From Maribacter litoralis (lineage in GTDB: Bacteria > Bacteroidota > Bacteroidia > Flavobacteriales > Flavobacteriaceae), in NCBI RefSeq assembly GCF_003075045.1, contig NZ_QCZD01000006.1:62001-126000 (forward strand): a stretch of 64,000 nucleotides of DNA, written 5' to 3'. Below are positions 43,746-52,285 of this stretch, in pieces. How positions within the stretch are numbered: position 1 is the stretch's first letter; the number at the start of each line of letters is the position of its first letter. The translations under genes and the position numbers were made by a program. The notes below the pieces were generated by a model. That model was not told the DNA's origin, made no database searches, and saw only the letters and a list, made by a program, of their open reading frames with translations.

Positions 43746-44783
43746 TTACATTCTATTTTCTTCTTGTTTGCTTGATTTTTGAATACCGTATTGCTGCTTG
43801 TATATCTTAACAATGATGAGGAATAAATTAATGATAAGCGGACCAAATATTAAACCTACGAATCCAAATAACGGAATACCTATTAACACCCCAATTAGTG
43901 TGATTAACGGGTGAGTGCTATCAAGTGATTTCAAAACAAAAAGTCGAATTAGGTTGTCTGTCATGCCCACTACTAAAATTCCATAAATCAATATTCCCCA
44001 AGCTTGAAACTCATCGCCGCTTGCTAAACTCAATACAAAAACAGGGAATATGCCTACAAAGGTGCCTATAAACGGAATCATAGAACCAATTGTCACTATC
44101 ACAAACCAAAATAACGGATTGTCTACGCCAAAAATATAGAATCCGATGAGCGCAATAATACCTTGGGCTAAAGCAACTAGTGGAATAGCTATGGCATTTG
44201 ATCGTACTACGTTGTCAATTTCCTTACCTAAGGTTACCAGGTTTTTATTACTTAAGGGAATATATTCAAGCAATGAATCTTTGAGCTGTTTAGGGCTTTT
44301 AAGCATGTAGTATAGTAGAAATAACAAGATGCCTAGAGATATAAATACATTAAATGTACCACTCGCAAAACCTTGCATATTATCCGTTAACCAACCCGAT
44401 GCCTGTTTGGGGTCAATGGTAGACGAGACATCATAATCTATATATTTCTCTACTTGAAATAACTGGTCTTTAAAAGCTTTGGTTACCTGTTCCGATTTAT
44501 CTGCTAAATTTCCTAATTCTGAGCTCAGCATGAATCCTGCTCCGGTCAAAGGGATAAAAATTCCAATGAAAGCTATGAATATGAGCAGTATGGCCGCCCA
44601 CATTCTTTTAACTCCTTTATTAATCAATTTTAGCATCCATTTTCTAAGCACTACGTAAAGCGTGAGTGCACCCAAGACTCCAGAAATATAAGGAAGCATG
44701 TATTTGATGATCAATCCGCCTAAAAAAATAATAAGAGACAATATAATGAGTTGCCTAAGAACCTTGTGATTAATTTTTTTCAT
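43746..44783 (-). CDS. AI-2E family transporter
   Basis: 345 aa with about eight membrane helices, including the paired N-terminal helices, a soluble loop (about 85-140) and the conserved IGFYIFGVDNPLFWFVIVTIGSMIPFIGT block. The tail (KIYKQQYGIQKSSKQ) is basic. Family members are permease-like, some proposed for autoinducer-2 or for sodium/proton exchange, so substrate is open. Single gene divergent from the pseudouridine synthase. Confidence 0.88.
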   Translation of the reverse strand: MKKINHKVLRQLIILSLIIFLGGLIIKYMLPYISGVLGALTLYVVLRKWMLKLINKGVKRMWAAILLIFIAFIGIFIPLTGAGFMLSSELGNLADKSEQVTKAFKDQLFQVEKYIDYDVSSTIDPKQASGWLTDNMQGFASGTFNVFISLGILLFLLYYMLKSPKQLKDSLLEYIPLSNKNLVTLGKEIDNVVRSNAIAIPLVALAQGIIALIGFYIFGVDNPLFWFVIVTIGSMIPFIGTFVGIFPVFVLSLASGDEFQAWGILIYGILVVGMTDNLIRLFVLKSLDSTHPLITLIGVLIGIPLFGFVGLIFGPLIINLFLIIVKIYKQQYGIQKSSKQEENRM

Positions 44784-44906
44784 TGCGGTTGTTGAAGATG
44801 GATTGTTAACTGGGTGAAAATTAAACTTATATACGTAGCTTGGTTAACTCACATACGTATTTTAGTAGTCCTAAAGTATTTTTAGCGATAACTGATGAAA
44901 CCTAGT

Positions 44907-44914
44907 TAACTTTG
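44907..44914 (+). promoter_or_regulatory. -7 element TAACTTTG
   Basis: Perfect TAnnTTTG, 8 bp before ATG 44923, which would give a nearly leaderless transcript. Tentative. Confidence 0.4.
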
Positions 44915-44922
44915 GGGCTGCA

Positions 44923-45795
44923 ATGACTTTAAAACAGACACATATAGTTGAAGAAATTTCCTGTCCAATGAGGTTGCAGGAGTATGGAGTAGGGGTGTTT
45001 CAACAAATTGCAACCAAATCGGCTTTAAAAAAAGCGCTCAAAAAAAGTCTGATAACAGTTAATGGGCAAATAGCCAGTTCAGCTACCGTAATTAAAGGTG
45101 GTGAAAGAATAGAGTACCAGTTTACTTCTGATCAAAAAACGAAAACACGACTTGTTCTTAAATTAGATGTGGTTTATGAAGATGAGTATTTGGCTGTTAT
45201 CAACAAACCAGCGGGCATTTTGGTAAGTGGTAACGGTTTCAAGACGGTAGCTAATGCATTGGTTCAGAATCTAAACCCTAGTAAAGCGGCAGATGCGGTT
45301 AGTCCTCAACCGGCACATCGTTTGGATTATGCAACTACAGGTTTACTTTTAGTAGGTAAAACCAGTAGTGTTATCACCAAACTAAATCGGTTATTTGAAT
45401 ATAAAAAAATAGCTAAAGAGTATAATGCCGTTACCATTGGTGCAATGCAACCTGAAGGTAGTATTGAATTAAAAATCGATGATAAACCTGCTAGTTCAAC
45501 TTTTAAAGTTATGGCATCGGTAGTATCAGAAAGATTTTCATTTTTAAATTTGGTAGCACTGAGTCCACATACTGGTCGAAGGCATCAACTTAGAAAACAC
45601 CTATTATCTATTGGTCATCCAATTTTAGGGGACGCTACCTATTATTTAGATGGTTTGCAGTTAAAAGGAAAAGGAATGTATTTACACGCAAGTAAACTTC
45701 AGTTCATACATCCTATTACACATGAGGAAATGAATATATCTTCTAGTCTACCAAAGATGTTTATCAAATTATTTCCAGAAATGCATTTTGAATAA
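44923..45795 (+). CDS. RluA-family 23S rRNA pseudouridine synthase
   Basis: 290 aa. N-terminal S4-like segment (about 24-65: AALKKALKKSLITVNGQ-type pattern, VFQQIATKSALKKAL) and a catalytic domain with HRLDYATTGLLLVGKT, where Asp137 is the nucleophile, and a HTGRRHQLRKH motif (about 217-227). It should isomerise uridine in 23S rRNA or tRNA; the exact site cannot be told. Single gene. Confidence 0.88.
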   Translation: MTLKQTHIVEEISCPMRLQEYGVGVFQQIATKSALKKALKKSLITVNGQIASSATVIKGGERIEYQFTSDQKTKTRLVLKLDVVYEDEYLAVINKPAGILVSGNGFKTVANALVQNLNPSKAADAVSPQPAHRLDYATTGLLLVGKTSSVITKLNRLFEYKKIAKEYNAVTIGAMQPEGSIELKIDDKPASSTFKVMASVVSERFSFLNLVALSPHTGRRHQLRKHLLSIGHPILGDATYYLDGLQLKGKGMYLHASKLQFIHPITHEEMNISSSLPKMFIKLFPEMHFE

Positions 45796-45796
45796 T

Positions 45797-45836
45797 AAAA
45801 AAAGCGCCGCAATGAATGAATTCAATACGGCGCTTT
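45797..45836. terminator. Bidirectional terminator between the pseudouridine synthase and basic-protein genes
   Basis: Arms AAAGCGCCG (45801) and CGGCGCTTT (45828) with a second small internal stem. The longer T-run (seven T) falls on the minus strand, so it is chiefly the terminator of the basic secreted protein gene. Confidence 0.85.
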
Positions 45837-45862
45837 ACAACTAACCAACCTAAAAACTTCTT

Positions 45863-47071
45863 TTAATTTCTTCTGCTACTTCTAGTGGCTGCACTAGTTC
45901 TAGAGCTTGAGCTTCTAGACGGAGCTTTACTTACGGTTCTTGAACTAGAGCTTCTACTTACCGTACTTCTAGAAGGACTCTTAGTCGCTTTTCTAGTAAC
46001 TGTACTACGTTGTGTTCTTGTAGTAGTAGCGGTTCTAGTATTTGCACTTTTCCTAACGGGCTTTTTATACGTTGTTGTACTTCTTTTTACGGTTGTACTT
46101 CTTGGTGTACGTGTAACTTCTCTTTTAGTTACGGTTCTATTAGGTGTGCTACGGTTTACGGTAGTGCTTGTACTTCTTTTAACCGTACCGTTTTTAGAAC
46201 TTCTGGTTACAGATCTGTTTTGAACGGCTCTACCGTTATTGGTATTACTACGTTTTACTGTTGTTGATCTTTTAACCGTTGAATTTCTATTGTTCCTTGA
46301 CGTGTTATTAGAAGCTACTGTTCTACTTGTTCTTAAACCATTATCTCTTTTGGCTACAGTTCTATTACTTCTGTACGTATTGTTTCTAACCGCAACACGT
46401 TTGTCGTTTCTATAAATGTTAGCTCTATTTCTTCTTACTTTGTTATATCTATAAGGCTTACCAATATTTACATATGCCCTTCTAAAATTATTTCTGTAAG
46501 GTCTATAGTAAGAATATCTTACTGGTGTATAATATCTTCTATATGGACTATTGAATACCAAACTAAAACCAATTGCCGGTCTAACAAACCATCTATGGAA
46601 AGGACGGTAAACATAGTTTCTATTGTACACATTTATGTAACCAGTATGGTAATCATAAAAACCACGGTTGTTATAATATACATACATACCACCTATATTA
46701 CGCACTCTGTTATTTCTATAGTTGATGTCAACATCACCAATTTGACTAACACGACCATAATAATCATAATAGATAGGCACGTTTTCTACTTGAATAACTG
46801 CACCATAATCATCATATTGAGCATAAGGACTATAGTCGTAACCTGAGTTGAACGTAACTCCGTTCTTACTACCTGTTACTTGGTTTTCGATATAAAAATC
46901 GAATTCACCATCTGGGTAAACAGAAAAAGTAATTCCGTTTTCTATAAAAATAAATGAGTTGTCATATCTATAAGTATTGCTGGTTGCAACCTTATCTTCG
47001 CTAATACCTGAAGCGAAAACACCTGTGGTGCTAAAAATCATCGCTGTAAAAAGGAGTACTAAGTTCTTCAT
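45863..47071 (-). CDS. Secreted, highly basic Arg/Ser/Thr-rich repeat protein
   Basis: 402 aa. Signal peptide (1-20, VFASG), then an aromatic, Asn/Tyr-rich N-terminal half with irregular YRNNR/YYDYYG units (about 60-210), and a C-terminal half (about 215-402) of imperfect repeats such as TVKRST, RTVTKR, SRSSSSRT in which Arg, Lys, Ser and Thr make up almost everything and acidic residues nearly vanish. I recognise no family for the tail. With the signal peptide it is exported; it may bind acidic polysaccharide, DNA or peptidoglycan outside. Frames on the plus strand here are mirror images of the low-complexity codons. Confidence 0.8.
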   Translation of the reverse strand: MKNLVLLFTAMIFSTTGVFASGISEDKVATSNTYRYDNSFIFIENGITFSVYPDGEFDFYIENQVTGSKNGVTFNSGYDYSPYAQYDDYGAVIQVENVPIYYDYYGRVSQIGDVDINYRNNRVRNIGGMYVYYNNRGFYDYHTGYINVYNRNYVYRPFHRWFVRPAIGFSLVFNSPYRRYYTPVRYSYYRPYRNNFRRAYVNIGKPYRYNKVRRNRANIYRNDKRVAVRNNTYRSNRTVAKRDNGLRTSRTVASNNTSRNNRNSTVKRSTTVKRSNTNNGRAVQNRSVTRSSKNGTVKRSTSTTVNRSTPNRTVTKREVTRTPRSTTVKRSTTTYKKPVRKSANTRTATTTRTQRSTVTRKATKSPSRSTVSRSSSSRTVSKAPSRSSSSRTSAATRSSRRN

Positions 47072-47150
47072 AATATAAGGTTTAAATCTGCCCCTTAGGC
47101 AGTTGTTCTAAATGTAATTATTTACATTCCCTTAGTACATTACAAACAGC

Positions 47151-47198
47151 GTGCCAAAAAACAAAACCATTGATTATGATTCTGATAATCAATGGTTT
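47151..47198 (-). terminator. Rho-independent terminator of uvrA
   Basis: 14-bp perfect arms (AAACCATTGATTAT and complement, 47164-47198) around a 7-nt loop, with a T-rich run on the minus strand, 36 bp after the uvrA stop. Confidence 0.82.
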
Positions 47199-47233
47199 AA
47201 AATATATTTGAATACTTTGTTTTTTAAGTAAAA

Positions 47234-50014
47234 TTAATTTATTTTCTCTTTTAGGTAGTTTGCTGTGTACGATTTTTTACTTTTTACAACCTCTTCTGGA
47301 GTACCTTCGGCTAATAATTGTCCCCCATTTTCTCCACCACCCCGTCCAAGATCAATGATGTAGTCTGCACATTTTATTAAGTCGATATTATGCTCAATGA
47401 CTACAATAGAATGTCCTTTCTTTATTAGTGCATTAAAGGACTTTAATAATTTTTGAATATCGTGAAAATGTAAACCCGTTGTTGGTTCGTCAAAAATGAA
47501 AAGTGCCTTTTCTTTAGTGCTTCCTTTAATTAAGAAAGAAGCCAGTTTAATACGTTGAGCCTCACCACCGGATAGGGTAGAAGATGATTGCCCTAAAGTT
47601 ACATAGCCTAAACCTACATCTTGTAAAGGTTTTAATTTGGTTACAATTTTGGTCTGCTCTCCGGTTTCAAAAAACTGAATAGCATCATCAATAGTCATAT
47701 TAAGTACATCGTCAATGTTGGCATTATTGAAGGTTACTTCCAATACTTCTTTTTTAAACCTTTTACCGCCACAAGTTTCGCATTCTAAATGCACATCTGC
47801 CATAAACTGCATTTCTACGGTAATCTCACCTTCTCCTTTACATTTCTCACATCTTCCTCCATCAACATTAAATGAAAAATGCTTTGCCTGGTAGTTTCTT
47901 ATTTTGCTCAGTTTTTGACCGGCATACAAGCTTCTAATATCGTCGTATGCTTTTATATAGGTTACAGGATTAGAGCGTGAAGACCTACCAATGGGGTTTT
48001 GGTCTACAAATTCTACATGCTTAATATGTTTAAATTTACCTTCAACGGATGTATGCTGACCTGCTTTTTCTCCATAACCACCGGTTTCTTTTAATACAAT
48101 AGGATACAGCAGTTTCTTCACCAAAGTACTTTTTCCACTACCGGATACTCCCGTAACCACAGTAAGCATATCTAAAGGAAAAGTTACATTGATATTCTTT
48201 AGGTTGTGTTCGCGCACGCCATTTATGGTAATATGGTTTTTAGAAGTTCTACGTTCTTTGGGAACTTTAATCTCCATTTTTCCATTTAAATACTGAGCTG
48301 TGAGCGATTTTGATTTAAGTATTTCAGTAAGGGTGCCTTGAGCTACTACTTCACCGCCATGTGTACCGGCTTCCGGACCTATATCAATAACCACATCTGC
48401 AGCTTTCATGATATCCTCATCATGTTCAACTACAATTACGGTATTCCCTAGATTACGTAACGAGAGCAAGACTTCAATTAAATTTTCAGTATCTCGTGGA
48501 TGCAAACCTATACTTGGTTCATCTAATATGTACATGGATCCTACCAAACTACTACCTAATGAAGTTGCCAAATTTATTCGCTGACTTTCCCCACCTGATA
48601 GGGTATTGGATTTTCTATTAATGGTAAGGTAATTTAATCCCACCTTATCCAAAAAACCTAAACGAGTGTTTATTTCAATCAAAAGCCTTGACGCAATTGT
48701 AGCATCATTTTCATTCAGCTCAAGTTCATTAAAGAAGGCTATTAATTTTTCTATGGACAAACCAACTAAAGACGAAATAGAGGCTCCCCCAACTTTTACA
48801 TAATCCGTTTCCGGTCGTAAACGTTTTCCATTACAGACATTACATTTGGTTTTTCCTCTATATCTAGAGAGCATTACCCTGTTCTGAATTTTATAGCTTT
48901 TCTCTTCTAACATTCCAAAGAACTTATGAAGTCCTATAAAATGTGCATTTCCGTCCCATACCAGTTGTTTTTGCTCTTCAGAAAGTTCAAACCATGGTTT
49001 ATGAATAGGAAAATCATATTTGTATGCCGAGTTGACCAGTTGATCTCTGTAAAAACTCATGCTTTCTCCTCTCCATGGGAAAATTGCATTTTCGTAAACG
49101 GATAATGCTGTATTTGGTACAACTAAATCTTCATCTATACCAATAACATCTCCGTAGCCTTCACATTTAGGACAGGCGCCATACGGATTGTTAAAGCTAA
49201 AAAGGTGAACATTTGGTTCTAAGAACGTCATGCCATCTAGCTCAAACTTATTGCTAAAAAGTGTTTGTTCGCCATCTGCCAATTCCTCTATCATACATTC
49301 GCCTTTACCTTCAAAAAAGGCAGTATCCACAGCATTTGCCAGTCGATTATAAAAATCCTCGTCGTCTTTGGTAATGATCCTGTCAATTACTAGATCAAAT
49401 TGCTTTCCAATATCTTCGGGTGCTTGGTCAATACGAATTACTTTGTCGTTATACTTAATACGTGCATAACCTTGTTTTGAAAATAACTCCAAAGATTTTA
49501 GGGCATCTCTATCTTCCCGAATGGTAATAGGTGCCAGTAGTAATAACTTTGTGCCCTCATCATAGCTTTTTACATGATCCACAACATCGGTTACGGTATG
49601 TTTTTTTACTTCCTTGCCAGAAATAGGGGAAAAAGTCTTGCCTATACGTGCGTATAATAATTTTATATAATCATATATCTCAGTTGTGGTGCCCACCGTA
49701 GACCTTGGGTTGGTAGAGTTTACTTTTTGCTCAATAGCAATAGCGGGGGCTATACCTTTAATATAATCTACTTTTGGTTTGTCTAGCTTGCCCAAAAACT
49801 GTCGGGCATAAGAAGATAAACTTTCTACATATCGTCTTTGACCTTCAGCATACAGTGTATCAAAAGCTAGACTAGATTTACCAGAGCCAGATAAACCGGT
49901 AATGACAACCAGCTTATTTCTAGGTATTACAACATCTATATTTTTTAAGTTGTGCAGTTTAGCACCCTTAATTATAATGTTCTCTTTCGGATTTACTTCG
50001 GCAAGTGTGGGCAT
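47234..50014 (-). CDS. uvrA: Excinuclease ABC subunit A
   Basis: 926 aa, full length. Two ABC ATPase halves: GLSGSGKSS and GVSGSGKST (Walker A), LSGGESQR and LSGGEAQR (signature), LDEPSIGLHPRD and FDEPTTGLH (Walker B). Both zinc modules are there: CPKCEG... with CNVCNGKR, and CEKCKGEGE with CETCGGKR. UvrA finds bulky DNA damage and loads UvrB for nucleotide excision repair. The minus-strand promoter element is at 50032-50039. Ends at a terminator. Confidence 0.96.
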   Translation of the reverse strand: MPTLAEVNPKENIIIKGAKLHNLKNIDVVIPRNKLVVITGLSGSGKSSLAFDTLYAEGQRRYVESLSSYARQFLGKLDKPKVDYIKGIAPAIAIEQKVNSTNPRSTVGTTTEIYDYIKLLYARIGKTFSPISGKEVKKHTVTDVVDHVKSYDEGTKLLLLAPITIREDRDALKSLELFSKQGYARIKYNDKVIRIDQAPEDIGKQFDLVIDRIITKDDEDFYNRLANAVDTAFFEGKGECMIEELADGEQTLFSNKFELDGMTFLEPNVHLFSFNNPYGACPKCEGYGDVIGIDEDLVVPNTALSVYENAIFPWRGESMSFYRDQLVNSAYKYDFPIHKPWFELSEEQKQLVWDGNAHFIGLHKFFGMLEEKSYKIQNRVMLSRYRGKTKCNVCNGKRLRPETDYVKVGGASISSLVGLSIEKLIAFFNELELNENDATIASRLLIEINTRLGFLDKVGLNYLTINRKSNTLSGGESQRINLATSLGSSLVGSMYILDEPSIGLHPRDTENLIEVLLSLRNLGNTVIVVEHDEDIMKAADVVIDIGPEAGTHGGEVVAQGTLTEILKSKSLTAQYLNGKMEIKVPKERRTSKNHITINGVREHNLKNINVTFPLDMLTVVTGVSGSGKSTLVKKLLYPIVLKETGGYGEKAGQHTSVEGKFKHIKHVEFVDQNPIGRSSRSNPVTYIKAYDDIRSLYAGQKLSKIRNYQAKHFSFNVDGGRCEKCKGEGEITVEMQFMADVHLECETCGGKRFKKEVLEVTFNNANIDDVLNMTIDDAIQFFETGEQTKIVTKLKPLQDVGLGYVTLGQSSSTLSGGEAQRIKLASFLIKGSTKEKALFIFDEPTTGLHFHDIQKLLKSFNALIKKGHSIVVIEHNIDLIKCADYIIDLGRGGGENGGQLLAEGTPEEVVKSKKSYTANYLKEKIN

Positions 50015-50031
50015 AAAAATATCTAAGATTA

Positions 50032-50039
50032 CAAAGATA
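50032..50039 (-). promoter_or_regulatory. -7 element TATCTTTG of uvrA
   Basis: On the minus strand a perfect TAnnTTTG lies 17 bp before the uvrA ATG. A TTC, not TTG, is found 17 bp upstream. Tentative. Confidence 0.5.
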
Positions 50040-50130
50040 CACTTTGCCTTTTTTCTGAACTAAAAAATGCCGCTTATCTAAATTTATCGGAAGAAATTTT
50101 CACATTTTTATAAGAGTATTTATTTTTTTA

Positions 50131-50138
50131 TATCTTTG
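50131..50138 (+). promoter_or_regulatory. -7 element TATCTTTG of the first sigma-factor module
   Basis: Perfect TAnnTTTG, giving a leader of about 115 nt before ATG 50259. No good TTG upstream, so the promoter may be read by another sigma factor or be weak at -33. Confidence 0.5.
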
Positions 50139-50258
50139 GAATCTCATTATAATTCAATTCGCCTATAACGCAACATTACTTTTAAAAGTTAGAATTTAAC
50201 CATTAGACCCTTATTCTTTTTGAATTTGGGGCTGCATTTTAACCCTACAAGTAACGTT

Positions 50259-50840
50259 ATGGTAGTACAAGTTGAAGATTCCCAATTAGTAAAACAATAC
50301 ATTCTAGGTGACGAAAAAGCTATCGAAGCTTTGATCAACCGTCACAATTCTCGCTTAACCGGTTTTATCTATTCTAAAGTAGGTGACCGCGAATTGACCG
50401 AAGATATTTTTCAAGATACATTTATGAAAGTTATACGTACCCTTAAAAGAGGTGCTTATAATGAAGAAGGTAAATTTTTACCTTGGGTAATGCGAATAGC
50501 TCATAATTTGGTCATCGACCATTTTAGAAAGCATAATAGAATGCCTATGTACAATAGTAAAGAAAGCTATAATATCTTTTCTTTATTAGGTGATGATAGA
50601 TTGAATGCAGAAAAGCAATTGATAAAGGAACAAATTGACACTGATCTTTTAAGAATGATCAAAGAACTTCCTGAAGATCAACAAGAGGTTCTAGAGATGC
50701 GTATATATAAGGATATGAGCTTTAAGGAAATTTCCGATAATACTGGCGTGAGTATTAATACCGCTTTAGGCAGAATGCGTTACGCTTTAATCAACTTAAG
50801 AAAGCTTGTGGAAGCTAATAATATAGTTTTAACGAATTAA
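50259..50840 (+). CDS. Sigma-70 family RNA polymerase sigma factor, ECF-like, copy 1
   Basis: 193 aa from ATG 50259; a TTG at 50220 could extend it, but ATG 50259 gives exactly the length of its paralogue 1.2 kb downstream. Sigma region 2 is at about 20-90 (TEDIFQDTFMKVIRTLKRG, WVMRIAHNLVIDHFR) and region 4 at about 128-183 (LPEDQQEVLEMRIYKDM, FKEISDNTGVSINTALGRMR). No region 3 or anti-sigma domain. No transmembrane anti-sigma gene follows; instead a 47-aa ORF does, 74 bp downstream. Confidence 0.92.
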   Translation: MVVQVEDSQLVKQYILGDEKAIEALINRHNSRLTGFIYSKVGDRELTEDIFQDTFMKVIRTLKRGAYNEEGKFLPWVMRIAHNLVIDHFRKHNRMPMYNSKESYNIFSLLGDDRLNAEKQLIKEQIDTDLLRMIKELPEDQQEVLEMRIYKDMSFKEISDNTGVSINTALGRMRYALINLRKLVEANNIVLTN

Positions 50841-50914
50841 TTGGTCTTAGGTCGAGTGGATCTACTATCTTCATGTATGTGTCGTTCTTTAGATGAACCT
50901 AAACAACATATAGC

Positions 50915-51058
50915 ATGGAAAAAATATACACAAAGAACCAGAGTAACACTAAAGAGGTAAAAGCTAAACCAGAAACAATTCAGTTTTTACTATCTTATTC
51001 TAAGTCTTTGAATATTACCGAAGCAGATGGATTACAGTTCGAGACGAATTTAAACTAA
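50915..51058 (+). CDS. 47-aa protein of the sigma module, copy 1
   Basis: Short frame beginning MEKIYTKNQSN and ending LQFETNLN, with a central KPETIQFLLSYSKSL. Its counterpart after the second sigma gene has 47 aa too, and by my hand alignment 25 of 47 residues are identical without gaps, chiefly MEKIY, TI-FLLSYS and FET-LN. Such agreement across a duplication shows coding selection. It is soluble, slightly amphipathic and not a known anti-sigma type. A palindrome terminator follows 22 bp later. Confidence 0.82.
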   Translation: MEKIYTKNQSNTKEVKAKPETIQFLLSYSKSLNITEADGLQFETNLN

Positions 51059-51458
51059 GAACAATCTTACATTATATATAAACCCTTAAGCAATTGCTTA
51101 AGGGTTTTTTTATGCCCAATTCTTAAAACTTTTTAAAAACTCAGTTTATTGAGAATATTTTTCTTGTAGGACAATAATTTATTATAACTCCTTATATATA
51201 TGTATTCCATTGTATTGCAATACTTATGGGCAATTATCACATTTGCTGCTTTCTTACAATTTACCCGCCGAACTATGCTAAATACTATTTATTGTATGGA
51301 AATATACTTTTTCGATGTTTCACATCAAAAAAACGCGGTTTGACAACATACTTTTTCCTACAGCCCCCCTTTTCTATAGTTTTATATCAGAAATAAAAAA
51401 CAAACCAATTAACTAAAAAGATTTTCCCAATCTTAACCAATTAAAGAAAGTAACTCGT
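51059..51458. other. Non-coding stretch between the two sigma modules
   Basis: 400 bp without a convincing ORF. It holds the terminator of the first module at 51080-51111 and then about 345 bp that must include the promoter and leader of the second sigma gene. A TTGAC is at 51340 and an AT-rich TATAGTTTT at 51375, but the spacing (32 bp) does not fit the consensus. I found no riboswitch-like structure. Confidence 0.6.
51080..51111 (+). terminator. Rho-independent terminator of sigma module 1
   Basis: Perfect palindrome AAACCCTTAAGCAA plus its complement (51080-51107), followed by more T. Confidence 0.9.
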
Positions 51459-52040
51459 ATGAAACTACAAATTGAAGACTCAGAATTAGTTAAGGATTAT
51501 ATCAATGGTAACGAAGGTGCCCTTGAAATTTTAATTAACAGACACAATCAACGTATTACTAGTTTTATCTATTCTAAGGTTTTAGATAGGGATATCACAG
51601 AAGACATTTTTCAAGATACTTTTATTAAAGTAATCAAAACTTTAAAAAGAGGTAAGTATAGTGAAGAAGGTAAATTTTTACCATGGGTAATGAGAATTTC
51701 ACATAACCTTATTATTGATCACTTTAGAAGAAACAAGAGAATGCCAATGTTTGAAGGTAGCGATGACTTTAATATTTTCTCTGTAATTGGAGATGATAAG
51801 TTGAACGCCGAAAAACAATTAATAAAAAATCAAATAGATACTGATCTTAGACAATTGGTTGAAGAGTTACCAGATGATCAAAAAGAAGTGCTTTTAATGC
51901 GTATCTATAAAGATATGAGCTTTAAGGAAATATCTGAAAATACGGGTGTTAGCATAAATACTGCTCTTGGTAGAATGCGTTATGCATTAATAAACCTTAG
52001 AAAAATCATAGAAAAAAACAACATCGTTCTTACCAATTAA
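51459..52040 (+). CDS. Sigma-70 family RNA polymerase sigma factor, ECF-like, copy 2
   Basis: 193 aa, aligning without gaps to copy 1; regions 2 (TEDIFQDTFIKVIKTLKRG, WVMRISHNLIIDHFR) and 4 (FKEISENTGVSINTALGRMR) are nearly identical, and the C-terminus NNIVLTN is shared exactly. Differences cluster in the N-terminal 20 residues and in the linker (residues 95-110). The DNA-contacting helix of region 4 is unchanged, so both copies probably read the same promoters. A 47-aa ORF follows after 71 bp, as for copy 1. Confidence 0.92.
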   Translation: MKLQIEDSELVKDYINGNEGALEILINRHNQRITSFIYSKVLDRDITEDIFQDTFIKVIKTLKRGKYSEEGKFLPWVMRISHNLIIDHFRRNKRMPMFEGSDDFNIFSVIGDDKLNAEKQLIKNQIDTDLRQLVEELPDDQKEVLLMRIYKDMSFKEISENTGVSINTALGRMRYALINLRKIIEKNNIVLTN

Positions 52041-52111
52041 TATGGAGTAGAAATTAAATAAACAATATTTCCAAATTTGCTGCGTTATTTTATTGTAACA
52101 ACGTAGGAAGT

Positions 52112-52255
52112 ATGGAAAAAATTTACTCAGATTACCAAGAACAGACCGGATTTAACAAAGTATGTCCTAAAACAATCAATTTCTTATTGAGCTATTCACA
52201 AGCGCTCTATGAGTTTGAATACGAAGATTTAGAATTCGAAACATTTTTGAATTAA
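52112..52255 (+). CDS. 47-aa protein of the sigma module, copy 2
   Basis: Begins MEKIYSDYQEQ and ends LEFETFLN, core CPKTINFLLSYSQAL. It shares length, position and 25 residues with copy 1. The spacer between sigma stop and ATG (71 vs 74 bp) is also alike. Its stop is 1 bp from the terminator at 52257, which overlaps the convergent nth gene. Confidence 0.82.
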   Translation: MEKIYSDYQEQTGFNKVCPKTINFLLSYSQALYEFEYEDLEFETFLN

Positions 52256-52256
52256 T

Positions 52257-52285
52257 AAAAAAACCCGCAATTAGCGGGTTTTTTT
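52257..52285. terminator. Terminator overlapping the 3' end of nth
   Basis: Arms AAAAAAACCCGC and GCGGGTTTTTTT around AATTA. The loop contains the nth stop (52271-52273) and the right arm codes for the last nth codons, so one DNA segment serves as terminator and coding sequence. Confidence 0.85.

Noticed and set aside
45885-46846. Three plus-strand ORFs of 83-112 aa opposite the basic secreted protein
   Set aside because: They are reverse-complement images of low-complexity Arg/Ser/Thr codons; compositions are aberrant (Leu/Val or Cys/Ser only) and no promoter is present.
51113-51458. Riboswitch or regulatory RNA before the second sigma gene
   Set aside because: No recognisable aptamer or strong hairpin; TTGAC and TATAGTTTT are too far apart for a promoter.
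50915-52255. The 47-aa proteins as classical anti-sigma factors
   Set aside because: They lack membrane helix, zinc motif and the usual 80+ aa anti-sigma domain; their role remains open.
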